From NCBI GenBank assembly GCA_947167415.1, contig CAMVHY010000083.1, positions 1 through 6,498 on the forward strand: DNA of 6,498 bases. The letters run 5' to 3'. Under the pieces are notes generated by a model. The model had not been told where the DNA came from and did no database searches. It saw nothing but the letters and a program-made list of their open reading frames with translations. The position numbers and the translations under genes were made by a program. Shown here piece after piece: positions 1 to 5,739 of the stretch. The stretch comes from an uncultured Clostridia bacterium. GTDB lineage: Bacteria; Bacillota; Clostridia; Lachnospirales; CAMVHY01. The first letter of the stretch is position 1. Every line of letters begins with the position of its first letter.

Positions 1-2
1 CA

Positions 3-674
3 ATAAGACAAGTTTGTGGAAACAAAATAAATAATTACGGTAAAAAAATATTGCAATTGCTTGCAAAAAAATATGAAACCGTTAAAAATTTAAATAAACA
101 TGCCGGTGTTTTACAAGAAGTAAACAATAATTTTTGGGCTATCCAAAAAAAATTAAAACAGTATGAAGCAGCAATATTTCAAAATAAAAAAGTTTTAACA
201 GCGGGAAACCAGTTTTATAATGATCTAAGAACAATATTTTCTGACAAAGATTTCTTTGAGTTAAGATATTTGGCAATGGATGCGCTTGTATATCCGATTG
301 CAGCTTCAACAGATGAAAAGTTAGACTTGTGTTTGAATAGTATTTCTAATTCTAATTGCGAAATATCTCTAAAACTCATATTAGACTCTGCTTGTTTGGC
401 TTTCTCGGACTATTTTAACATGAGTTACGTTCCTAATTGTTTGAAGTCAGTTTTAAGAATTGTTGATGAAGAAAAATACAGTAAACATTCGCCAAATTGT
501 TTAAATTGGCAAAGATTCTTTCAACTACCTAAAGATGCTATTATTCCAAATAGCAAACAAGTTGTTGGTCATGATCCATTGTTGAAGTGCGATATTTTGG
601 ATACTAAGATATATGGTTTTGCGGTATTTTATTCACAGATTATCGAGATAGATATATTACAAAGTGCCGGATAA
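3..674 (+). CDS. Hypothetical protein, 5'-truncated by window edge
   Basis: The reading frame is open to the left edge (codons from position 3, reading IRQVCGNKINNYGKKI before the TTG at 51). The TTG is therefore probably internal, and the true start lies outside the window. At least 223 residues are visible, ending at TAA 672-674. The protein is Lys/Asn-rich and probably mostly helical. The early part (KKYETVKNLNKHAGVLQEVNNNFW, read in two pieces around the GVLQ) could form a short coiled coil. No membrane segment, signal peptide or catalytic motif is recognisable, and no family is recognised. Cysteines are fairly frequent (CLNS, NCEIS, SACLAF, NCLKS, NCLNW, KCDIL). The next gene starts 41 bases downstream on the same strand with its own ribosome site and no terminator between, so the two may be co-transcribed. 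That it is a real gene rests on frame length and amino acid composition only. Confidence 0.7.
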   Translation: MRQVCGNKINNYGKKILQLLAKKYETVKNLNKHAGVLQEVNNNFWAIQKKLKQYEAAIFQNKKVLTAGNQFYNDLRTIFSDKDFFELRYLAMDALVYPIAASTDEKLDLCLNSISNSNCEISLKLILDSACLAFSDYFNMSYVPNCLKSVLRIVDEEKYSKHSPNCLNWQRFFQLPKDAIIPNSKQVVGHDPLLKCDILDTKIYGFAVFYSQIIEIDILQSAG

Positions 675-715
675 CTTCATATATCAACAAAACATTTATA
701 AATACAGGACACATC

Positions 716-1171
716 ATGGAAAGTTATACATGCACATATAAAACAGGATATATAAATCGTGCAATATCAAAAGTTAATGAATACAATCGTTATCGTGATA
801 TATTTACCAACAAAGATTTAGCCTTAGACTACAAATCGCAACCAGAACTAGTATCTATTACCGAAAAGACGTCCTCTAAAAAGTGGGTATCAATTATTTT
901 AGAACTTTTGCTTGTTTGTATAGGATTGTTATTGATTTTATTTGAATACATGCAGATTTTTGGTATTATTTTATTGGTTTTTGGAACTATGGGACTTTTT
1001 GTTAGCACATTTTTTCATGACAAAGTCGTTAATTGGATTTGTAACTTATGCTTTCAAGGTTGTGGGATAAGTACCGATCAAATTTATGAAGAAAGGAAAA
1101 ATCTTGATTTAGAAACAGATAATAAATTACCACAAGCGTTAGGATGTTCACAACGAAAACAAGATTTGTAA
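716..1171 (+). CDS. Hypothetical protein with two-helix membrane hairpin and Cys-rich tail
   Basis: This 151-residue protein starts at ATG 716, with AGGA (706-709) placed 6 bases upstream. Residues 1-55 are hydrophilic (Tyr/Asn/Lys-rich) with no signal peptide. Two adjacent hydrophobic helices follow at about 57-77 (starting WVSIILELLLV) and 80-100 (QIFGIILLVFG), joined by only a few residues. This is a hairpin that should leave both termini on the same side of the membrane. After the second helix comes a Cys cluster (WICNLCFQGCG, 107-117) and a charged tail of about 34 residues. The order short linker, Trp, hairpin, Cys cluster, charged tail also ends the 599-residue protein on the other strand, although sequence identity is low. 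No family is recognised. It lies 41 bases after the preceding gene, probably in the same transcript, and is followed by a terminator at 1311. Confidence 0.75.
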   Translation: MESYTCTYKTGYINRAISKVNEYNRYRDIFTNKDLALDYKSQPELVSITEKTSSKKWVSIILELLLVCIGLLLILFEYMQIFGIILLVFGTMGLFVSTFFHDKVVNWICNLCFQGCGISTDQIYEERKNLDLETDNKLPQALGCSQRKQDL

Positions 1172-1310
1172 TCGTTAAATCACCAAATTAGTAAATCAAA
1201 TCAATGCGAAACATTGGAATAAATGTTGCAAGAGCAAAAATATTAATTTAGCCATCTAAATTTATTTAGATATCAAAAAAAATCAGTGCAAATAAATAAA
1301 TAATAAAATA

Positions 1311-1347
1311 GCGAGCCGAAAATAATCAGCTCGCATTTTTTTATTTT
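1311..1347. terminator. Rho-independent terminator between convergent genes
   Basis: The stem GCGAGC (1311-1316) pairs with GCTCGC (1329-1334). It can extend inward by two pairs past a C/A mismatch, leaving an AAATAA loop. On the plus strand it is followed by ATTTTTTTATTTT, which suits the gene ending at 1171. Read on the minus strand the hairpin is followed by a T-rich but interrupted run, so it may also serve the L,D-transpeptidase gene ending at 1443. The flanking stretch 1172-1310 holds only AT-rich short palindromes and no gene. Confidence 0.8.
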
Positions 1348-1442
1348 AAATATCAAGTGCAAATATATTTTTAGCTCCGTTTTCTATTATTAAAATTTTT
1401 ATTTTGGTTTTTACAAACTCACCGATTTTTAAAAAACACAAA

Positions 1443-2132
1443 TCAATAATTTAAAATTTCATCTTGATTGCAAATAATAATTTTACAATCTGTTTTTATA
1501 TTTTGCATTATATATATCATAATTTTTTCGGGGACAGAAACACATCCAGCAGTATATTTGTTTTTAGTTGTTACGTGCAAAAAAAATGCTGAGCCTTTTC
1601 CAGGTACACATTCTTTATTATAATCAAATGCTAAAACATATTTATAAGCTTCCGGATAATCTATTATGTGCTCAGCGGAATTCCAATCTTTTACAATATT
1701 TTTATCTTTTGTACAAACAAACTTATTATAATAAGCAGAATTTATATCATCTACCCAATAATAATCTTCGTCAACTTTTACATAATCAAAAGATTTTATT
1801 CCAGGATTTTTAGATATTCCAAATGCATGGGTAAAATTATATACGCCTTTTGGTGTTTTCATAGAACCTTCGCTTACTTGACCAATTCCTTCCTTTCCAA
1901 CAAAAGCGTACGAATTTATTTTTTCATTCCATTCTCCTTCATTATTTTTTTCGCAAAAAAACAATTTTGCTTTGCCGAATTTATTTACTAAAACAAATAT
2001 AATCTGGTTAGTTTCATCAGATACTTTTAAATTTTTTATTTTGCTTTGGTCAAGAGAAATATTATCGACATAAAAATAAAAAAATCCTAAAGTCGAGATA
2101 ATAAACTTAGATGCATAAAATATTTTTTTCAT
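1443..2132 (-). CDS. Secreted L,D-transpeptidase, YkuD domain
   Basis: This 229-residue protein has an N-terminal signal peptide or anchor (MKKIFYASKFIISTLGFFYF). It should act outside the membrane, where YkuD enzymes form 3-3 peptidoglycan cross-links (or attach proteins) using a catalytic cysteine. A YkuD domain of the COG3786 type spans about 40-222. It shows the substrate-side motif EGSMKTPKGVY (88-98), the conserved GSAFFLHV block with His186, and TAGCVSVP with the catalytic Cys197 eleven residues later. All key residues are present and the domain reaches its usual end, so the gene looks intact. The ATG at 2130-2132 is preceded by GGAG (complement of 2141-2144) at 8 bases. The gene is monocistronic, convergent with the genes on its left and divergent from the tRNA operon. 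The exact substrate cannot be told from sequence; relatives include both cross-linking enzymes and poorly characterised ones. Confidence 0.92.
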   Translation of the reverse strand: MKKIFYASKFIISTLGFFYFYVDNISLDQSKIKNLKVSDETNQIIFVLVNKFGKAKLFFCEKNNEGEWNEKINSYAFVGKEGIGQVSEGSMKTPKGVYNFTHAFGISKNPGIKSFDYVKVDEDYYWVDDINSAYYNKFVCTKDKNIVKDWNSAEHIIDYPEAYKYVLAFDYNKECVPGKGSAFFLHVTTKNKYTAGCVSVPEKIMIYIMQNIKTDCKIIICNQDEILNY

Positions 2133-2164
2133 TTTGCCGTCTCCATTTTAAACAATACCTTACT

Positions 2165-2194
2165 ATTTTATTTTTGTTTTGGATAAAATGTCAA
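2165..2194 (-). promoter_or_regulatory. Sigma-A-type promoter of the L,D-transpeptidase gene
   Basis: On the minus strand there is a perfect -35 TTGACA (complement of 2189-2194), an 18-base spacer and a -10 TAAAAT (complement of 2165-2170, five of six to consensus). It sits about 33 bases upstream of the start codon and just before the GGAG ribosome site. Confidence 0.7.
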
Positions 2195-2233
2195 ACACAT
2201 ATAACTATAATCATAAAAAATTTTTTTTAGCTC

Positions 2234-2261
2234 TTGACACGTGAAAAAAATGTGTTATACT
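2234..2261 (+). promoter_or_regulatory. Strong promoter of the tRNA operon
   Basis: The -35 is TTGACA (2234-2239) and the -10 is TATACT (2256-2261) with a 16-base spacer. A TGT just before the -10 (2253-2255) gives an extended -10. A run of A then T (2215-2229) directly upstream of the -35 resembles an UP element. The first tRNA begins 22 bases after the -10, as expected for a stable-RNA promoter. Confidence 0.82.
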
Positions 2262-2283
2262 AAAAAAGCTAAGCATAAAGTGT

Positions 2284-2355
2284 TCCTCAATAGCTCAGCG
2301 GTAGAGCATTCGGCTGTTAACCGAACGGTCGCTGGTTCGAATCCGGCTTGGGGAG
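2284..2355 (+). tRNA. tRNA-Asn (anticodon GTT)
   Basis: This is a complete 72-base cloverleaf. The acceptor arm TCCTCAA pairs with TTGGGGA and the discriminator is G. The D arm is GCTC/GAGC and the anticodon stem TTCGG/CCGAA. The loop CTGTTAA puts GTT at 2316-2318. The T arm is GCTGG/CCGGC around TTCGAAT. U1 and G73 match Firmicutes tRNA-Asn. The 3' CCA is not encoded. It is the first gene of a three-tRNA operon. Confidence 0.97.
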
Positions 2356-2364
2356 TTTTTTTGT

Positions 2365-2436
2365 GGCTCGTTGGTCAAGTGGTTAAGACACGGCCCTTTC
2401 ACGGCTGTAACAGGGGTTCAAATCCCCTACGAGTCA
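2365..2436 (+). tRNA. tRNA-Glu (anticodon TTC)
   Basis: The acceptor arm GGCTCGT pairs with ACGAGTC and the discriminator is A. The anticodon stem is CGGCC/GGCTG. The loop CTTTCAC puts TTC at 2398-2400. The T arm is AGGGG/CCCCT around TTCAAAT. It starts 9 bases after tRNA-Asn in the same transcript. CCA is not encoded. Confidence 0.97.
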
Positions 2437-2442
2437 TTTTTT

Positions 2443-2514
2443 GGCGCCATAGCCAAGCGGTAAGGCAGAGGTCTGCAAAACCTTTATGCATCAGTTCGAA
2501 TCTGATTGGCGCCT
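2443..2514 (+). tRNA. tRNA-Cys (anticodon GCA)
   Basis: The acceptor arm GGCGCCA pairs with TGGCGCC. The discriminator is T, the base that identifies tRNA-Cys to its synthetase. The anticodon stem is GAGGT/ACCTT. The loop CTGCAAA puts GCA at 2475-2477. The T arm is ATCAG/CTGAT around TTCGAAT. It lies 6 bases after tRNA-Glu. CCA is not encoded, and no clear hairpin terminator follows. Confidence 0.97.
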
Positions 2515-3021
2515 TGGTTTTTGGTGCGGGATACTTTTTGGTTTTTATGTCTTTTTGTGTTATGGTTGTTTTTTCGTCGGTACTTTTGCGTTGTGTTATG
2601 ACGTTTGACGCGTGGGATTTTGTTTGCGTTTTTTTGTATTTGCTGATCTGTTGTGTCGGACATAAATGTTGTCGGAGATTCATTCTCGGTGTCGCTTAAT
2701 TTTATTTTTTAGTTAATGTATTGTAATGAGATACAAATTTGGTGCCTTAATAAAAAAATAGATTTACGGTGCAGAAGCACTTATGTATATTATAGGATCA
2801 GTAAAGTATTAAAATTTTCGGTTTTGTTTTGTTAGTTTTTCGGCATCTCTAAATTATTTTTCTCGTGTTTTATTTTTTGGTTTCAAAAATGAGCTTTGTG
2901 TAACAAAGGCATATGTGGGTTACATATTTCATAGTTTTGTGTTTGGCTAATTAATTTCTAAAACAAAAATTGGCTTTTTAGATGTTATTCTTAAAATCGA
3001 AAGCACTGTGTTATAAAATAT
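2515..3021. other. Long gap after the tRNA operon; G/T-rich first part, otherwise no gene seen
   Basis: About 500 bases without a supported gene. The first 185 bases are about 39% G+C by my count, clearly above the surroundings, and strongly G/T-biased on the plus strand. They contain a possible 50-codon plus-strand frame (2547-2699) that encodes hydrophobic, Cys-rich sequence but has only a poor ribosome site. The rest is ordinary AT-rich DNA with short palindromes: GTGC-AGAA-GCAC at 2769-2780, inside a possible weak promoter, and ATATGT/ACATAT at 2911-2927. No tRNA terminator is obvious. Confidence 0.5.
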
Positions 3022-3050
3022 TGCTTTAAAATCAAAAAGCTGTTAGAATT
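3022..3050 (+). promoter_or_regulatory. Probable promoter of the AbrB-like gene
   Basis: The -35 is TTGCTT (3022-3027), followed by a 17-base spacer and TAGAAT (3045-3050). TGT just before the -10 gives an extended -10. The start codon is 38 bases further on, leaving a short leader with GGGAGG. Confidence 0.55.
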
Positions 3051-3088
3051 GCTTTGATAATTTTAATTTTGGGAGGTTATTTTTTTCA

Positions 3089-3346
3089 ATGGCAAAAGGT
3101 ATTGTCAGAAAGATTGATGAGCTAGGGCGTTTGGTTCTTCCAATTGAAATGAGAAAAGTATTGGATATTTCTGAGCATGACGAAATAGAAATTTGTCTTG
3201 ATTCTGATGAAAACAAAATTACTTTACAAAAATATACTAACGGTGATATTTTCGATGGCTCAAAAAACGATTTGATCGATTACATGGGAAAAAAAATTTC
3301 TAGGAAATCGATTATTGAATTGGCTAAATTAATTAATTTAATTTAA
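3089..3346 (+). CDS. AbrB/SpoVT-family transcriptional regulator
   Basis: This 85-residue protein has the AbrB-type swapped-hairpin DNA-binding domain at residues 1-49: GIVRKIDELGRLVLPIEMRK, then VLDISEHDEIEI and KITLQKY. Family members bind AT-rich DNA as dimers or tetramers and act as transition-state or sporulation regulators in Bacillus and Clostridia. The C-terminal 36 residues (YMGKKISRKSIIELAKLINL) resemble the short C-terminal region of AbrB-like proteins, without a CxxC zinc knuckle. GGGAGG at 3071-3076 is a strong ribosome site, although 11-12 bases from ATG 3089 is a long spacing. The gene is alone between its own promoter and terminator. No toxin gene lies next to it, so a regulator is more likely than an antitoxin. 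Which AbrB paralogue it is, and what it controls, cannot be told from the sequence. Confidence 0.9.
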   Translation: MAKGIVRKIDELGRLVLPIEMRKVLDISEHDEIEICLDSDENKITLQKYTNGDIFDGSKNDLIDYMGKKISRKSIIELAKLINLI

Positions 3347-3350
3347 CGGG

Positions 3351-3394
3351 CTGACCTGTATTATTTTACATTGAGTAATACGGGTTGGTTTTTT
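3351..3394 (+). terminator. Rho-independent terminator of the AbrB-like gene
   Basis: A 13-pair stem with several G-T pairs forms between CTGACCTGTATTA (3351-3363) and TAATACGGGTTGG (3376-3388). It has a 12-base loop and is followed directly by TTTTTT. It begins 4 bases after the stop codon. Confidence 0.88.
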
Positions 3395-3441
3395 ATGTAC
3401 ATATTTATTTTCCTTATCAAACACAAAAATAAAACAAAATT

Positions 3442-3630
3442 TTAGGAAGTATCTGTACGAAAAGAAATAAAAGCAAAGGCGTCAAGAGTTTTAGTATGAC
3501 GAATGGCGATATCATGTAAACGTTTAAGTATTCTTACTAATATATCGAAAATGGTAAAGTGCACAATGAGACTACTGTCTCTTTTCTTCAAAACCCTAAA
3601 ACCTTTATAATCACGTTGTTCAATTCTGTT
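3442..3630 (-). pseudogene. C-terminal remnant of IS5-family transposase
   Basis: The remnant encodes 62 residues, reading NRIEQRDYKGFRVLK at the start and LKRLHDIAIRHTKTLDAF near the end, before TAA. The start matches the C-terminal frame of the transposase at the right edge of the window (NRLEQRDFKGFKVL). The second part has the family's late LKR.R.IA.R..KT pattern. The codon just upstream of the first residue is a stop, so no start is left. The stop codon TAA lies outside the element's last base (CC) and is formed by the flanking TA plus A. Confidence 0.8.
3445..3460 (+). repeat. Terminal inverted repeat, right end of the deleted IS
   Basis: Read inward it is GGAAGTATCTGTACGA. Compared with the left end GATACTGTCTACACGA, 9 of 16 positions agree, including TCT and ACGA. 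It is preceded by TA. The degeneracy fits an old copy. Confidence 0.65.
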
Positions 3631-3714
3631 TTATTTTTTCTCCTTTTCTTTATTCCTCTCCATTATATCCTATTTTATAGATTATTTTTTTTCTTATTTC
3701 GTTGCTCGTTTTTT

Positions 3715-3730
3715 TCGTGTAGACAGTATC
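3715..3730 (-). repeat. Terminal inverted repeat, left end of the deleted IS
   Basis: The minus-strand sequence GATACTGTCTACACGA matches the left end of the right-hand element (GATAGTGTCTACACAA, 5801-5816) at 14 of 16 positions. It pairs imperfectly with the right end at 3445-3460, sharing TCT, then ACGA. Confidence 0.8.
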
Positions 3731-3874
3731 TAACTTTTTAAATTATGTTTCGTCAGTTTCATATCTTTACCTTACTAGTTTTTTCTTTTCGCTCAATCTA
3801 TTTTTATTTTATGTAAACGCTATATAATTTAAATTAAAAATGCATAATCAAACAAATTCAAATTTTATTTTGGC

Positions 3875-3903
3875 AAAAAAAACGCGAATTAAAATCGCGT
3901 TTT
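3875..3903 (-). terminator. Rho-independent terminator of the 599-residue protein gene
   Basis: On the minus strand the stem AACGCGA/TCGCGTT (3895-3901 with 3881-3887) has a 7-base loop. It is followed by a run of T's (complement of 3875-3882). The hairpin begins within the stop codon of the gene (TAA, 3902-3904), so termination is immediate. Confidence 0.9.
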
Positions 3904-5701
3904 AACATTCTTTATCTTCATTTTTGACTTGATCGTTGTTATCGATATTTAACATTAAATTTTTTCCCTGCTCGGCAATTTTACCTTTTTCAATCAAACT
4001 GTTTTGATACATCGACTCAGATGTTCGCGGACAACACAGAGCTAAACAACCACTAATTTTTTTCCAGAACAAAAATGCTGTGCCGGTGATTATCATAAAT
4101 ACAAACAAAAACAACAAAACAAAAGCAAGTTTACTTGTCAAACCTAAGCCTAAAGCTATACTACCACAGCCAATAACTCCAAACACCAACAAAATTATTC
4201 CGGCAGTTAACCTTTTCCAGTTGTTAGTTACATTTTGGGACGTCGCAGACTCATTTTCATTTGATTCTGTCATGTTTTTTCCTTGTTTTAGTTTGATCCC
4301 AATGTTTTGCTCACATCCGAACTCCTGACACGTGAGAAATAAATTCTTAAATTGTTTTAAACTATCAAGGATATAATTTTTATATTTGTATTTACCATTA
4401 CTTTTGTTTTTATTTTTATCGAAAACATCCTCCTCATCATACAATAAGGTTATACCAGTAAAAAACTCAAACTTTTCTGACAAACAATTAGCGATATTTT
4501 TTAGATCGTCATCGTTTAAATTTCTTGCATCAATTAGCCCTTGAGTATCTTGTTTTTTCGGGTTACCAAAAAGAATATGTTTCATGTATCCCCAAAATTT
4601 TTTTCTAGCTTTACGTCTTTTTCCATTGTCTATGTCAATCCCTGATTGATTAACAAAGCCTTTATAATCATCCCATTCTTCGATATGACCACCCAATCCC
4701 ATGTCTTTGATATCAGCTTCAGTGAGATTTTCCAGTTTGTTAAAAAATATATTTTCTCTATTTACCAGTTTTATAAATTCATCTTTGGTTAAATATTTAT
4801 TTTCCTTTTTCAAAATCTCGGACAATGATTCTACAGAAACCGCTACCTTTGGGTAATATTTTTTTTCATATTGTTCATCGTCTTTGTCAAAACCAACAAA
4901 CTTTTTAAATTCATCAAACGTCTCAAATTTATAATTTCCTATTCTCTGTTCTTTTCTTTTTTTACAAATACTTTCGAATTCGTCAATTGCCGACAAATTC
5001 TCAGAAATTGCCTTAATATTGTGACCGGAAGGCCGATAAAAAACAATTTGATCGTGTTTAACAAAGTAACCATTTTCATTCAACCAAACAAAAAATTTAG
5101 CATCCAAAGTTTTTTTCGAATCATAAAACATTTTGCCAGCAATACTATCACGCCAAGGTTTATGAGTAATATTATATTGCTCCGGATATTTGTCCGACAA
5201 GTCTTTTCTATGATCACTATTTCTTATCGCTTCTTGGGCGATAATACATAAATCGTCAAATTTAATATCAAGTTTATAAAGACAACGAAAAAACTCATCA
5301 GGATATTGCCAAACCAAACTATTTAATTGATTCTTATTTGTCAATACATAAGCAATAGAAACATCTTTTTTATTCTTATTTTTGTAATATCCAGAATTAA
5401 AACTCCAAACTAAACGCAAAAAATCCTCATCAATAATATTTGCATTCGAGGCTTCATCCTTTGCTCCAAGATGTTTTTCTATAATGTTTTTCAGTTCATC
5501 AACTCTTAATTGTTCGCTCTCTTTTATTTTTTTAATTACCGATTTATTTGCTAAGATTTCGGGATCACCACTTTTATTTATCAAAATTTGATTTTGGTTC
5601 CCTTTATTTATATTGTTATCAGATTCACTTTCTTTTATTTCTTTTAAATCATTAACATTCGAAAATGAATTTGAAAGACCACTATTATCGTTCTCGTTCA
5701 T
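3902..5701 (-). CDS. Hypothetical 599-residue protein with C-terminal membrane hairpin
   Basis: I do not recognise this protein. Residues 1-60 are low-complexity (Asn, Ser, Glu, Lys). Residues 61-475 are soluble, charged and aromatic-rich, and look folded. Within them 302-350 ends in LENLTEADIKDMGLGG, reminiscent of the second half of a SAM domain, and 361-369 is a basic cluster (KRRKARKKF). A second Asn/Ser/Thr-rich linker (476-494) leads to two close hydrophobic helices (about 498-521 and 525-546), a Cys cluster (ISGCLALCCP, 549-558) and a charged tail ending in Cys599. With no signal peptide and a C-terminal hairpin, most of the protein should lie on the cytoplasmic side unless it is exported by a dedicated system. 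The start ATG is preceded by GGGGAG (complement of 5712-5717), with 10 bases from GGAG to the ATG. The gene has its own promoter and terminator and sits alone between two inverted IS copies. Composition matches its neighbours. Confidence 0.88.
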   Translation of the reverse strand: MNENDNSGLSNSFSNVNDLKEIKESESDNNINKGNQNQILINKSGDPEILANKSVIKKIKESEQLRVDELKNIIEKHLGAKDEASNANIIDEDFLRLVWSFNSGYYKNKNKKDVSIAYVLTNKNQLNSLVWQYPDEFFRCLYKLDIKFDDLCIIAQEAIRNSDHRKDLSDKYPEQYNITHKPWRDSIAGKMFYDSKKTLDAKFFVWLNENGYFVKHDQIVFYRPSGHNIKAISENLSAIDEFESICKKRKEQRIGNYKFETFDEFKKFVGFDKDDEQYEKKYYPKVAVSVESLSEILKKENKYLTKDEFIKLVNRENIFFNKLENLTEADIKDMGLGGHIEEWDDYKGFVNQSGIDIDNGKRRKARKKFWGYMKHILFGNPKKQDTQGLIDARNLNDDDLKNIANCLSEKFEFFTGITLLYDEEDVFDKNKNKSNGKYKYKNYILDSLKQFKNLFLTCQEFGCEQNIGIKLKQGKNMTESNENESATSQNVTNNWKRLTAGIILLVFGVIGCGSIALGLGLTSKLAFVLLFLFVFMIITGTAFLFWKKISGCLALCCPRTSESMYQNSLIEKGKIAEQGKNLMLNIDNNDQVKNEDKEC

Positions 5702-5739
5702 TTTAAATCATCTCCCCAAAATTTTCTACAACATAATAA

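Larger units (their letters stand above)
3445..3730 (-). mobile_element. IS5-family element reduced to its two ends by internal deletion
   Basis: Read on the minus strand, this 286-bp unit starts with GATACTGTCTACACG (left end at 3730) and ends with the imperfect inverted repeat GGAAGTATCTGTACG (read on the plus strand from 3445). Each end abuts a TA dinucleotide (3731-3732 and 3443-3444), consistent with a TA target duplication. Its left part matches the left end of the element at 5801: GATA-TGTCTACAC-AAAAAA, then CTATAA and TATAATGGAGA in the same order. It then jumps to the transposase C-terminus, matching the last bases of the window (TTGAACAACGTGATT, TAAAGGTTTT). The transposase start and catalytic core are missing, so it could move only if supplied with transposase. 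The flanks 3395-3444 and 3731-3872 hold no gene. Confidence 0.85.

Noticed and set aside
1254..1271. Palindrome ATCTAAA-TTTA-TTTAGAT
   Set aside because: It is AT-only apart from one G/C pair, has no T run on either strand, and is expected by chance in DNA of this composition.
1568..1991. Two plus-strand frames inside the L,D-transpeptidase gene
   Set aside because: They are antisense shadows of a gene with all catalytic motifs; the Ile/Phe/Tyr-rich composition is typical of antisense AT-rich DNA.
2399..2683. Minus-strand frame of 94 codons
   Set aside because: It is antisense to tRNA-Glu and tRNA-Cys (RGFEPLLQP is a classic antisense-tRNA translation), has no convincing ribosome site, and its Lys/Thr composition follows from the G/T-rich opposite strand.
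2241..2699. Plus-strand reading frame of 152 codons across the tRNA cluster
   Set aside because: Its first part is simply translated tRNA sequence (SSAVEHSAVNRTVAGSNPAWG, seen in many false annotations). Only the final 50 codons lie outside the tRNAs, and they have a weak ribosome site.
3089..3346. AbrB-like protein as the antitoxin of a toxin-antitoxin pair
   Set aside because: No second small gene lies next to it; it is bounded by its own promoter and terminator, and the N-terminus is of the SpoVT/AbrB regulator type.
3559..3741. Plus-strand frame of 60 codons rich in Phe and Leu
   Set aside because: It is antisense to the IS remnant and crosses its left end.
4080..5251. Plus-strand frames of 82 and 126 codons within 4080-4328 and 4871-5251
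   Set aside because: They are antisense shadows of the 599-residue gene, which has a clear promoter, ribosome site and terminator on the minus strand.
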